Part shown: in pieces, positions 1 to 10,501 of the stretch
Numbering within the stretch: the first letter of the stretch is position 1
Layout: each line of letters begins with the position of its first letter
NCBI GenBank assembly: GCA_023548195.1
Contig: JAJHZJ010000413.1
Coordinates: 14,939,941 to 15,003,940, forward strand
DNA: 64,000 bases
Source of the DNA: Bettongia penicillata ogilbyi
Taxonomy: Eukaryota; Chordata; Mammalia; Diprotodontia; Potoroidae
Direction of reading: 5' to 3'
Made by a program: the position numbers and the translations under genes
The notes under the pieces: generated by a model
The model's database searches: none
What the model saw: only the letters and a program-made list of their open reading frames with translations
Told to the model about the DNA's origin: nothing

Positions 1-2207
1 TCTTTTGTAATTATTCTAGTTGTATTACAGCATTACAGGCTAAAGATCTCCAAAACAGTTAACAGGTTAAGCTGCTCAACATTTTCACCCAGAAATCTTG
101 TTTGTACTTAGCAAAATCTTTCTTTGTAGAGAATGCAATAGTATTTTTTATTTATTTAAAATTGTTTATTCATTCATTCATTCAAGATATATTTATAATG
201 TCAGCTAATACAAAGTTCCCCACCACTGTTCTTAATAAGTTCAACAGAGTTCTTAATACACTCATAAAGACACCCATTCCAGCTAGCTAGCTTTGGCAAT
301 TCCTCTTCCAGAGGAACTTGCATCTTTTTATAAAGGACTCAGAGATTTCATAGTCTTTAAGTCACAAAGGAATGAATCTCTAATGGTGGAGTTTCACGGT
401 CTGGGAAGGCAGTGGGGTAGATTTTTTTTTTTTTTGCCATAAAGAATTCTTCTTGTTGATCTGTTAATCAGATGAAATAAACAATTTCAATTTTTACTCA
501 AATGGCCAACAATACTAAATAAATTCTGACTCCAGAAGTACTGTCTCCCATTCCATTCTCCTCAAGAAAACAAAGAGAGGAAGCATTTGTTCTGGTTCTT
601 GTCATTTCTGAGTAATGGAATTATAGTTTTCATCTTACTAGAGACATGAACCAGAATCCAGTGAGTAGGTCATGGGCAGGTTGAACAGTCCTGTTGACTT
701 CTCCAAGCTCTTTACCTCCTTATAAAATTCACTCTGGCCAACCACTAGTCCTTAAGAATAGGGTCAAAGAAAAGAACAGGACAGCTGCTGCTGATCTCAG
801 GAGTAGCAAGTGAAGAACAAGGCATCTGTACCTGAAAGATGGGAAAACTAAAACCAACGAGTCCAACATACTGCATATGAAACACATTTAAGTGTTGCTA
901 TTCAAAATAGGCATATGCTATGAACTTACCAAATTTTTCCAATGCAAAATGTAACCCTGAGCCCCCATCACTCAGCTGCTCAGTTTTCCATCTGAATGGA
1001 AAGCATGTAAGACAATATTGGAAGGTAACAATCTTCTATGTATTGAATTGGGGAATCACAGAAATGCGGCTTGATATGCTAAATGGTTTTCAGCCACAGG
1101 CAATCACTTTGATTGTTGCAGCATTAAGATTAAAAAGAAATCACAGGATTCCAGAGTTATTTTTGCTAGGAGAGCAATCTAAATGCAAATTCTATATCTG
1201 AATAAAATTCAAGAGGCATGCATCTAAATAATTCTCACGGTAAAAGTTCAACGGTGATGACATTTCTGTGCATTAAGAGACCATAAACTTTGATTGCAAA
1301 ACCATATTATTCTTTTTGTATGATTCACTAAAAAATCCTCCATTTATAAGCAAATGACACTAGGGAGAAATCCTTTATGCCAAAGTGGTATAAGAAATGT
1401 ATACATCATTTGAAATAAATTTGAGAAAAACATCTTTGCCAACCCACTTCTTCTAAATCATTGGATTTTGCCTTTTGTGAACTTCATGAAAAATGCAGAG
1501 ATGGAGAGTCATGACAGAGCAGCGCGTATGTCACTTTAGCAGGCTCCATTCAGATTTTATGATGCCCACTAAATACCATTCCAATGTTTTTTTTCTCTTC
1601 ACTGAGAAATGACTTTGTAATCTCTCATTTGAGAATAACCTCCCTGTGCATATTTTGAAGGGGTATTGCACATTTCACACTTACATCCATCATTAAGAAA
1701 GTGTTCCTAGTAGCAGTATAATGGAGTTTGCTCAAGCCCATTCTTTAGCAAAGGTTATAACCATATAATTTTCAGTTATGCAGATTTACAGATCTCCCAA
1801 TTATTTAGCAGTAAAAAGAATCGTCACTGAAGCAGTGTTCAAGGAACTGTAGGATAGACATCAAATGAATCCTTTTTTAAAAGGGTCAGGAAAAACTAAA
1901 AAACCATGTCCTGAAAAGAAAATGGATCTTTAATTTGGCCATGAGAAAGTGGAATTTCTCTGTTAACCCCTTTATATGTTGCACAAGAAAGCCGATATTA
2001 CTTTTCCTAGTCATAATTTGTTTTGACTCCAAACAGTTGCCTTCAGTGTGATTACCCATGGATTTGGCAAACTTGGCTCCAGATGACTTTGGACTGTTTG
2101 CAGAAGTCAAAACAACCCACTGAGAACAAAAACAGCACTACTGAAGGTATGAAATTGTGGCACAATGGAAAAAAAAATGTAATGGGAATGAGAGGATATG
2201 ATCAGTC
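1..2207. other. Unassigned non-coding sequence
   Basis: No gene or clear repeat was recognised. There is a short (ATTC)n patch near 165-185 and a T-run at 421-436. ORFs here (for example 920-1201 +) lack recognisable domains and splice context and look like chance. The stretch at about 1440-1700 is low in repeats and could hold conserved non-coding sequence, but that is inference only. Confidence 0.6.
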
Positions 2208-2246
2208 AGAGAGGGAGGGAGGAAGGGAGGGTGGGAGGGGGAGAGA
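2208..2246 (+). repeat. G-rich purine tract, G-quadruplex-prone
   Basis: The tract holds six runs of three or more G. The last four (2225-2227, 2229-2231, 2233-2235, 2237-2241) are separated by single bases, the pattern expected of a stable parallel G-quadruplex on the + strand. Confidence 0.8.
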
Positions 2247-2261
2247 GCTCTAATAGATATT

Positions 2262-2620
2262 CAGACTGATGTGGAGCAAGTTCCTAGCACCCGTTTTTAT
2301 GTCCCAAATGGAGGGTCTTCAGGCCAAGGAGAGCCATGTGGAGCTGCTGCTCCAGCTTAAGGTTATCTAGGTGTTGAGGGCAGAGTTTTGGGAGAGCTGG
2401 TTCAGGTGTGAAAGAATTCACTTAGACCTCTTTAGCCAATGGGAGCTTTTTATTTTAGCAAGAAAGCTAAGTGAGACCCTGATATTTGGGGGTATTATGC
2501 TTATATGGAAGGTTCAGAATGGTGATGTAGTTTTAGAAGTTTCTATGGAGTTTAAAGATTAAAGACTGGACAGGATGACATTGGATCAGGGAAACAAAGG
2601 GAATTCATGATGATGTAAGG
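2262..2620 (-). mobile_element. Possible ERV/LTR-derived sequence
   Basis: The texture resembles an antisense LTR. 'ttttatttt' near 2448 gives AATAAA on the minus strand, and the composition differs from neighbouring unique DNA. No TG/CA ends with matching target-site duplications were found, so neither the boundaries nor the class can be fixed. Confidence 0.3.
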
Positions 2621-3380
2621 ATAAGGCAGAAGGATGCAGTTTAAGAATTAAAAAATCTGGGGAACATACGATAAGGTAGAGAAAAGAAATTCTTTAGGTA
2701 CAAGTTCAAGATAAGGGGAAAAGGACTTTAGGACACCTTCAAGTTACAGAAAAAGCTACAGAGCTTCACAAAGTATTGGAAGAGCAATGCTTAATATTAT
2801 TTTAACCCTTAGGGCACTGTTTGTATCCACATCACTTCCCCACTCAACCACTAGGCAGGAGAAATCTTTCAGAAAAGAGGCAAAGATCACTTTTCTGGCT
2901 GATCACATCCTTGTTTTATCTCCTATCTCACATCCTGCTTGCTCCAACTACCTCAAGTACTCTTTTCTACCTCGTCATTAGGACTCCTGGCTTCTCTTTA
3001 GTTCTAGGTATCCTTAAATAAAGTCTATGGTGATATGTCATCTGTTAGACCACAGGATTCTTTTTAATCCAATGACTCAGACCAAGATTAGAGAATAGGT
3101 TGTAGCTTCTGAAGGCCATTACAAGGAGTTATCAGTGTATGAAAGAATAGCAGCATCTTTGTGCAAAGTATGCATAATTCTGAGATGACAGCTGTAAAAA
3201 GGGTAAAGCTTCTTTAGACGTGTGCAGTGCACCAACTTTGTGATTTCATTGGTATAGGCAATTCCTGGGTGAGGAAATGACTTCTATCAATTCGGGTCAG
3301 CATTCTCCCTGCATTTTTAGTCTTAGAAGGTAGCCTAGGGGCACTGTGGGAGAGTAAGTGATTTGGCTGTTATCACACAG
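2621..3380. other. Unassigned non-coding sequence
   Basis: No gene or recognisable repeat was seen. Two overlapping ORFs at 2787-3021 have no family resemblance. An 'aaataaag' at about 3016 is not accompanied by other gene signals. Confidence 0.5.
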
Positions 3381-3480
3381 CTAGTATATATCATAGGAAG
3401 AACTTAAACCAAAAGTCTTCCTAACTACAAGTCCAGTTGTCCAGCCATTTCACCACATTAGCTATGGACATTACTTAAAA
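3380..3480 (-). mobile_element. MIR/THER1-type SINE fragment
   Basis: It reads as the reverse complement of a tRNA-headed SINE, with 'cacacagctagta' and a degraded continuation toward the head. It is old and truncated. Confidence 0.55.
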
Positions 3481-3484
3481 CAAA

Positions 3485-3575
3485 TCAATTAGACTTTTAT
3501 TTGTTGAGCCCTCACTGTTTGAAATGCACTGTGCTAGGGACTATGGGAAACGAAATGTGGAAGACATACTGACTG
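3485..3575 (-). mobile_element. L2 LINE 3' end (antisense)
   Basis: The stretch matches the reverse complement of the L2 3' end: a 'tttatttgttgagc' start, then 'cactgtgctaggga', then a 'tgggaaac' continuation. Confidence 0.6.
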
Positions 3576-3810
3576 TGAGGAAGATCCTTTCTTTTTCAAT
3601 TGATGAAAACTGCATGTTTATTACTATTATTAATGTGTGTGAAATATTTGTGATGTTTTAAAATTGTGAAAGATGATTGTTCCCATGACTGTTAGCAATG
3701 AAAATCTAAGGAAGAAAACAGAAGTGATTTAGCTAACTGGCAAAGGTATGAATGCTCATTGTTTACTAGGGTTTGCTGTTATCTAGTCTTTAATAACAGG
3801 GCAACCAACT

Positions 3811-4052
3811 TGCACAGTGGATAGAACACAGGTCCTGAAATCAGGAAGATTCATCTTCATGAGTTCAGTTCTGGACTCAGACACTTACCAAACGTGTGAT
3901 CCTGGACAAGTCACTTTACCCTGTTTGCCTCAGTTTTTTCACCTGTAAAATGACCTGTAGAATGAAATGATAAGCCATTCCAGTATCTTTGTCATGAAAA
4001 CCCCAAAGCAAGTCATGAAGATTTGGACATGACTGAAAGGAACGAACAACAA
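3811..4052 (+). mobile_element. Mar1-type tRNA/CORE SINE
   Basis: The order of parts is a tRNA-like head ('gcacagtggatagaacac'), 'ctcagacacttacc', 'gtgatcctggacaagtcact', 'cctcagttttttcacctg', the RTE-like tail 'tcatgaaaaccccaaa', and an 'acgaacaacaa' end. It is nearly full length. Confidence 0.85.
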
Positions 4053-4290
4053 GGGAAGTCTCTGACAGCAAATTGGAAGTTGGTGGTAGGTGGGGAACAT
4101 GAAACTTATGTTTTCATGACACAGTTGCCTTACTTTTCCTCATAGCTTTCTACTTTACTTGGTTTTCTTCACTGGTTTCTTTTCTTTCTGTCCTTTAAAT
4201 GTTGGTATGCCCAAGACTCTGTCTTCAGACCTCTTCTCTCTTTATATTCTATCCATTAGCAATTGATTGTACTTTCATAGCTTCAATTAT

Positions 4291-4304
4291 TTTATATATA
4301 TATG

Positions 4305-4339
<35 letters not shown>
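4291..4339. repeat. (TA)n microsatellite
   Basis: Nearly uninterrupted TA dinucleotides with a few TG steps, embedded in the L2 copy. Confidence 0.9.
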
Positions 4340-4342
<3 letters not shown>

Positions 4343-4670
4343 GATAACTGAAATAGCTACATACCAGCTACATACATATCTTTCCTCTGAGTTCTAGCCA
4401 CACATATCTAAATTTCTGCTGGACATAACTTTCTAACTATCCTATCATCCAGAATAGAATTCTCAGCTTTTGTTCTTAAACCCTGTTCCTTCTCCTAATA
4501 TCCTCCCGAATATTTGTGGTACCACCTTGCACCCACACTTGAAAATTCAGAATCATTTTTGGCTCTTCCTCATCTCATATCCTGTAAGCACAGTAGGTAG
4601 CCAAGACTTGTCATTTCTGATTCCAAAATATGTTTCTCATTTCCATTAGGACTAATAGACCCAGATTATC

Positions 4671-4802
4671 TCTTACCTGGTTTACTGTAAAAATTTCCCA
4701 ACTTGTCTCCCTATTCTAGTTTCTACCCCGTGGTTCAATCACCTCTTATCTGGTTTACAGTAAAAAAATTTCCTAACTTGTCTTCCTATTCTAGTTTCTC
4801 CC
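4671..4802 (+). repeat. Imperfect ~74-bp tandem duplication inside L2
   Basis: The segment starting 'tcttacctggtttactgtaa' at 4671 recurs as 'tcttatctggtttacagtaa' at 4744. Both copies run on to a shared 'ctattctagtttct', with a few substitutions and a small indel between them. Confidence 0.85.
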
Positions 4803-4894
4803 TCATAATTCAAAATGCTGTCAAAATAATCTCAATAAATAGATTCAGGGATGTGCTGATAAATATATATAACAACCAGCTCTCTAAAATGTGA

Positions 4895-5103
4895 GGGCAG
4901 GTAGGTGGCACCAGGCCTAGGGTCAGGAAGTCTCATCTTCCCGAGTATTTGGCCTCAGACACTTACTAACCGTGTGATCCTGCTCAAGTCACTTAACATG
5001 AGCTGGAGAAGAAGGAAATGGCAAACCATTCCAGTATCTTTGCCAAGAAAACCCCAAACAGGATCACAAAGAGTTAGACATGACTGAAATAACTGAACAG
5101 CAA
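4895..5103 (+). mobile_element. Mar1-type SINE, internally deleted
   Basis: The head 'gtaggtggcacc' is followed by 'ctcagacacttactaa', then a jump from 'aagtcacttaac' straight to 'atgagctggagaag' (the 'cctcagtttcctc' part is missing). It ends with the RTE-like tail and 'aactgaacagcaa'. It sits inside the L2 copy. Confidence 0.85.
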
Positions 5104-5939
5104 ATCTCCAAAATGTAAGATACACTTTTGAGTTTAAGCTGCATTATTAACATTTTATTTATCACTTTGCTAAGTCTAGAAATCAACAGACAATAAATCT
5201 AGTCCAGATTGGTAGTATTTGTTGATTTCCAAGATGTAAATGAAGATTTACAGCCAGTCTGTGGGAGCCAGCTCTAGCACTTCTTTGCATCTAATCAGAT
5301 AACTCCCACTGTCCCAAACCTTGAGTGGCTCCCTATTACCTATTGCCTTGTTTTGCATTCAAGTCCCTTCACAGTTTGGCTGCAATCTACCTAATCAGCC
5401 TTATTTCACTTACTCCCCCTAATGTACTCTGTGATTTTGTCAAAGTGGATTACAATTATCTCTTCCCCAATCACGGATCAGCATAAGAAATTAAATTGGA
5501 GTTTTGCAGAAGACATAGAACGACACAGAGCCTACGACCAAATGCTTAACCCAAATTTTACAATAAGGTATTGTAAATGCCCCATAAAAGAAAAAGAAAA
5601 AATTCAGACTTCTTTTCTGGCATGAAGAGAGAGCCAAAAAATTTAACACAGATTTTCCAAGCTACTGGGTCATCATGCTCCTAATCCCCATGATGTGGAA
5701 AGGATAATTGCACTTCTATTTCCTGATCGTGTCCTGTCCTCTGGCTTTTGTGTCATCAAGTACATCATTACCCTCCCTGAAAATAGAATATTTCCTTCCA
5801 TCTCTACCCATTGAAATCTTTTTCTTTCTTTATTACTCAGTTCAGTTGTCCTCTCCTTTATGATACCTTCCCTGATTCCCAGAGTTGGACATGGATCCTA
5901 TGTTCTTTGTTCTCTCGACACTCTCTGTTTAACTTCTTA

Positions 5940-6160
5940 AAGAATTAGAGATTGGAAGCCATCTAGTCTAGTTCCCCCATTTTAAATGGAGGAATAAATA
6001 GTTCCCCATTTTTAAAAATAGTTTCCCATTTTATGGAAGGGAAGACTGAGGTCCAAAAGAGTAACTTGACTTGCCCTAGGTCACACAGGTAGTAAGTATA
6101 AGGCATAGATTGGAACTCCTCAGTCTTCTTACTCCTGAGCCAATGTTCTTTCTATCATAA
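5940..6160 (-). mobile_element. THER1/MIR-type SINE
   Basis: Antisense SINE. It opens with 'agaattagagattggaagcc', has 'ccccattttaaatgg' and 'gccctaggtcacacaggtag', and includes a short internal repeat of 'gttccccatttt'. It interrupts the 3' part of the L2 copy. Confidence 0.75.
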
Positions 6161-6609
6161 CACTTAGTACTTAAGCATGGCTTAAGTCATGTTATGATTA
6201 TTGGTTTACATGTGACTCTCACCCCTGCCCTCACATTACCCTCCCCTACCATTAGCTACATTGCAAGCCCGGTCAGTTTTCATCTTTTTACCGTAGCATC
6301 TCAAGTGTGCAATATATGTTTGTTTAACTGAATTAAAACAAGAAAAGAAATGCTTGCATTCCAGAAAGTAGTCTGTTTTAAGAGGCAGCTCTAGGGCTTT
6401 ATGGAGAGTCATTAAGGGCTAGATGGATGGGGCTAGTCAGAAGAAGAGAGGGAACATGGGCTTTCCCTTGAGGGGAGAACCAGCCTTCAACAGTAACTAA
6501 TGAATCCCCTTCAACTTCTTCTCCAGCTGTCGATATGGGTTAGAACAGAGAACAGTAAAACTTCCATGGTAAGTTTCACAGAGACCTCCATGAAGATAAG
6601 AAGAGACTC

Positions 6610-6785
6610 ACTGAGCAGTAGATAGAGCTGGAAGAGACCTTGAAAATCACCTGGTCCACTCCCCACCCTCTTATTTTATAGATGAGAAAACTGGGGCCCA
6701 GAGAATTTAACCAGGATCACCCAAGGAGTAAGTAACAGAGAAGGACATGAGTTCAGGTCCTCTGATTCAAAAGTCAGCTTACCAA
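6610..6785 (-). mobile_element. THER1/MIR-type SINE
   Basis: Antisense SINE with 'gagctggaagagacctt', 'tagatgagaaaactggggcc' and 'caggtcctctgattc'. Confidence 0.8.
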
Positions 6786-6789
6786 GGGT

Positions 6790-7405
6790 ATAAAGAACAA
6801 AAATTTGTCTGTCAGGTTTTTCTTTGTAAGGGAGAGCTATGCTAAATCAGGATTCCTTCAGTAAGATTGAGAACAGAAATAGAAATATGGGTTAGGTTAA
6901 TTCCCTGCCCCCCTCCCTGCCCTGCATACCTCCTATCCCAATCTGTGCATCCAATCTGCAGTTAGATGAAATATATTTAAGGGTATTTCTTTGGTCTATA
7001 GCGTCTTAATTTCTATAAATTTTCCAGTTTGCTTTTTCATTTTTTTCTTTTAGATACTCAATATATTCTTCCATTTTTAAAAGTGTCTTTGTGTTGGTAG
7101 AATTAAAGGAAGAAGAAGTTTTGGTTAATCTATAAGAATGAATCCTGTCCAGAAGCTGGGTGAGGACAGAAAGAGATAGAAGGAGAGGAAGGCTATGTCT
7201 TTCATAAAGACTGGGGAAGGAATATCTGACAATTATCTAGTGATCTGAGTGGGATTTCAACCTTGTTTGCTACCCCAACTGCCCCATTCCCTTTCTGGCG
7301 TAGGGATTTTTTTTTCTTTCTGAAAGTCCTTGGCCTTAGCTATGGGTAACCACCAGCTATAACCATGGGAAAAGTTAACTAATGGAAGCTTTTGAATGGC
7401 AACTC
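6790..7405. other. Unassigned non-coding sequence
   Basis: No gene or family-assignable repeat was seen between the two flanking MIR-type SINEs. Confidence 0.5.
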
Positions 7406-7407
7406 AG

Positions 7408-7612
7408 AAATAATAGGATTGTAGATTTTGATCTAGAAGGAACCCTTTAGGTCATTCAGCCCAATTCTCTCCTTTTATGAGGAGAAGTCTGAATCATAGA
7501 GAGGTTAAGTGATTTGCCCAGGATAACACAGCTAGTAAGGGGATGAGATGGAATTTGGACTCATCTGATTCCAAACCTAGTAATTTATCCATTATAACAC
7601 AGTGATTTTCAA
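7408..7612 (-). mobile_element. THER1/MIR-type SINE
   Basis: Antisense SINE with 'gatctagaaggaaccc', 'gaggttaagtgatttgccca' and 'acacagctagtaag'. Confidence 0.8.
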
Positions 7613-7869
7613 AGGAAGAGAACAGTAGAGATGTTACCTGTATGAACCTTTCTTAGCATCCTTTGTGGTCAGGCAGGTAGGAAGAGAGCCAAAAGAAAGT
7701 CACAGAAAATAAGAAAAGAGACAATATGCAGGTCAGGAAGGATATGAACTGAGAAAAGACCATTGGATTTAGTGATTTATATATAGAATGATAAGGTTAG
7801 AAGTCAAATTACAAAAGGTTGAGAAGTGAGAGAGAAAAAATAGAGGCAATGACTATAGACTGTTTCTTG

Positions 7870-9125
7870 TAGGTTTGGATAAGGAATAAAATAAATCCTC
7901 ATAAATCATCAGCATTCCTATATATCACAAACAAAACTCTGCAAGGAGAGATAATAAAAAAATGCCCCCATTTAAAATAACTCTAGACAGAGTTACCTGG
8001 GAGTACCCTTGCCAAAACAAACCCAGGAAATATATGAAAAATTATACAAATAAGATCAGATTTAAATAATTGGAGAAATATTAATTGTTCATGTATAGGC
8101 AGGGCCAATATAACAAAAATGACAATTTTTTACACAGACTAATGTATATATTCACCTGCATCCCAATTAAATTACCAATTTTATTTTACTGAATTAGAAA
8201 AAATGCTAAAATTCATTTGGAAAAACCCAAAGTCAAGATTATCAAAGGAGATAATGAAAAAGAAATGTAAAGGAAGAAGGTTTAGGAGAACCAGATCCTT
8301 AATTATAAGGCAGTAATTATTAAAACTATCTGGTATTGGCCAATAAATAAAAAGATAGATCAATGGAATAGAGTAGATATACAATTTACCGCAACAAATA
8401 AACATAATTTTTATTTGACAAGGGTAAAGACTTAAGATTTTGGGATAAAAATTCACTATTTAGTAATAGTTGTTGGGAAAACTGGAAAGCAGTATGGCAA
8501 AAACTGGGCATGGATAATTTTGATTACATTTAATTTAAAAGTTTTTGTGCAAATAAAGCAAATATAGCCAAGATCAGAAGGGAAGCAGAGAATTGGGAAT
8601 CGGTTTTTCAGATAAATGCCTCATATCTCAAATATAGAAAGAACTTTGTCAATCTATATGAATGCAAGTCATTCCTCAGTTGATAAATGGTCAAAGGATA
8701 TGAACAGGCAGTTTTCCAATGAAGAAACCAAAACAATTTGTAGTCGTATAGATATCATTGATTAAATAAATTATTGGTTAGAGAAATGCATATTGAAGTT
8801 ATTTTGTCTATTAAAAATAATACCCAAATTAACTAAAAAGAACTTGCTATCTGCATCCAGAGAAAGAATTGATAAATAGATATATGTATAGGATGATTTT
8901 ACATATATATGTGTGTATATGTGTGTGTTTGTGTGTGTGTCTAACGGTAGCCATCTGTAGGATGGGTGGAGGGAAGGAAAAAACTTACACGATAACAATC
9001 ATATATTTAAAAGGAATAGCAAGTTATACATAAAAGACTTGCACTTTCATCTTTTTTTACTGTACTATGTTAAAGAAATGCTTTTTTTATTCCACAAATT
9101 AAAAATAAAAATCAGTTTAAAAAAT
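7870..9125 (+). mobile_element. L1 LINE, 3' part of ORF2 and 3' UTR
   Basis: A sense L1 3' half. 'catcagcattcctatatatc' and 'aaattcatttggaaaaaccc' belong to the post-RT part of ORF2, and 'gatatgaacaggcagttttc' to the C-terminal part. It ends in an A-rich tail near 9105-9125. The frame is broken by many stops, so it is a 5'-truncated dead copy. The minus-strand ORF at 8181-8456 is a shadow. Confidence 0.9.
8898..8941 (+). repeat. (TA)n/(TG)n microsatellite in the L1 3' UTR
   Basis: Mixed 'atatat' and 'gtgtgt' dinucleotides inside the L1 3' UTR. Confidence 0.85.
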
Positions 9126-9129
9126 CAAG

Positions 9130-9958
9130 CAAACCAACCTTAGTGTTCTCTTTGGTTTCTCTCACTCATATTGCACAGCCCATCAATTGCCAAACCTTGT
9201 CATTTCTGCTTCCACAACTTCCCTCATATTTATCCCACCGTCCCTACTCAATTGGACAACACTGTAGGCCCTCATCAATCCTCTCTAGGACTATATTTAT
9301 CCCACCGTCCCTACTCAATTGGACAACACTGTAGGCCCTCATCAATCCTCTCTAGGACTATTGTAATTGCCTTCAAATTGGTGTCCCCAGTTCATGTCTC
9401 TTCCCATTCCAACTGATCTTCCATACCACTGCCGAAGGGATTTTCCTAAATTGCAAATTTGAACATATTCTACTCAGTAAAGTCAAGTGGCTCCCTTTGC
9501 TTCTCAGTTCAAATATAAACTCCTTGTTATTGCTTTTGAAGTTAAAAACCTGGCCCCAGTGCCCCTTTAGAATCTTTGTGTTTGTTCCTCTGCTTCCTGT
9601 ACATCATGTTCCAACTAAGCTAGCTAGCTTCCTGCTGTTCCTCTCAGGTAACTTTCAATACTTCCAGTATTTGTGACTTTGCACCAAGGGTCATTTATAT
9701 TTTTCAGTGCCACTAATATCACAAACCCATTTCCCCCATCTTTTGGAATTTGTTTCCTTCAAAATTCTGCTCATATAATTGCTATTACATTAAAAGTTTC
9801 TAGATTCCTACAGTCACTAGTGATATTCCCCACCCCTTTTCTCTCCATTTTTTAAATATTTTATTTATTTTTCAGTTGTTTTGCATATATTTATGTGTAG
9901 GTCCCTAGACTACCCATCAGCACTCCCACATGTTTGAAAAGTGGACTCTGCCCCTCCC
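9130..9958 (+). mobile_element. L2 LINE, left part of a split copy
   Basis: Sense L2 with 'gccctcatcaatcctctct', 'ggactattgtaattgcc', 'agtggctccctttgc' and 'aaacctggcccca'. It continues beyond the solo LTR and the CCTT array to a 3' end near 11075. It contains the 67-bp tandem duplication. Confidence 0.8.
9226..9361 (+). repeat. Perfect 67-bp tandem duplication
   Basis: Bases 9226-9294 recur without mismatch at 9293-9361 (period 67). The unit starts 'atatttatcccaccgtccc' and ends 'ctctctaggactat'. Flanking bases differ (c/t on the left, a/t on the right), which fixes the limits. Confidence 0.95.
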
Positions 9959-10047
9959 TGTAGCGGACAACCCGCGTCCCTACACGGCTGGGTGATGTGG
10001 TTGAAAGAAAAGAGTCACGGGAGGCGGGAAAAGATAGACCAGTTCCG

Positions 10048-10075
10048 TTTATTGATCTGAGGGTTAGGGTTTATA
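10048..10075 (-). promoter_or_regulatory. LTR core promoter and polyadenylation signal
   Basis: On the minus strand TATAAA (10075-10070) precedes AATAAA (10053-10048). Promoter and polyadenylation signal almost overlap, as in retroviral LTRs with a very short R region. Confidence 0.65.
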
Positions 10076-10122
10076 TAGACAAGGTACTTCAAGTCTACAT
10101 GACATTCTGCTTTCCGTCCCAG

Positions 10123-10168
10123 TGATTAAATCAATCAAGATGATTAAATCAGTCTTCTGATTAAATCA
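10123..10168. promoter_or_regulatory. Triplicated palindrome TGATTAAATCA in the LTR U3
   Basis: TGATTAAATCA occurs exactly at 10123-10133, 10141-10151 and 10158-10168, spaced 18 and 17 bp. Each copy is a perfect inverted repeat around a central base. The spacing and position upstream of the LTR TATA box resemble an enhancer made of homeodomain-type sites. Binding is inferred only. Confidence 0.6.
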
Positions 10169-10501
10169 GACCATGAGCCTAGGAGCATCTATTATACATA
10201 TCCCTTGTTTTCTGTGATTCTGTTTGTCTCACAAAGACAACAACATCTGGGGGCATGGAGAGCCATTCCGCCAGTCTCAAAGATCAGTTTCCACGAAGGT
10301 CTACCCTGATCTCATCAACCGCACTCCACCCTGGCCCTCAACACCTCCCCTTCAACTTCCCAGGGCTTTAAGAGGCTGCTTTGCCTGGCCTCCACAGACT
10401 CCCTAGACATTTCCTTCCTCTCTTTTCCTTTCCCCTCTTCTCTCCTGCTCTTTCCTCCCCTTCCCTCCTCTTCTCTCTCCTCCTCTCTTCAACTCCCCTC
10501 A

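Larger units (their letters stand above)
4130..6345 (+). mobile_element. L2 LINE 3' half, interrupted
   Basis: A pyrimidine-rich sense L2 copy. 4190-4300 corresponds to the RT 'GVPQ...LF.LY' block (decayed). 5280-5420 is the 'ggctccctattacctattg' region and 6140-6340 the 3' end. It is interrupted by a (TA)n tract, a Mar1 (4895-5103) and a MIR-type SINE (5940-6160). No open frame survives. Confidence 0.75.
9959..10343 (-). mobile_element. Solo LTR of an endogenous retrovirus
   Basis: A 385-bp unit with TG...CA ends, flanked by the exact 6-bp direct repeat CCTCCC (9953-9958 and 10344-10349). Read on the minus strand, TATAAA (10070-10075) lies about 20 bp before AATAAA (10048-10053), then a C-rich stretch and an end in 'CGCTACA'. 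No internal gag-pol-env sequence is present. A 6-bp duplication and a polyadenylation signal next to the TATA box fit a class II (betaretrovirus-like) LTR. The class is inference; the boundaries are seen directly. Confidence 0.85.
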
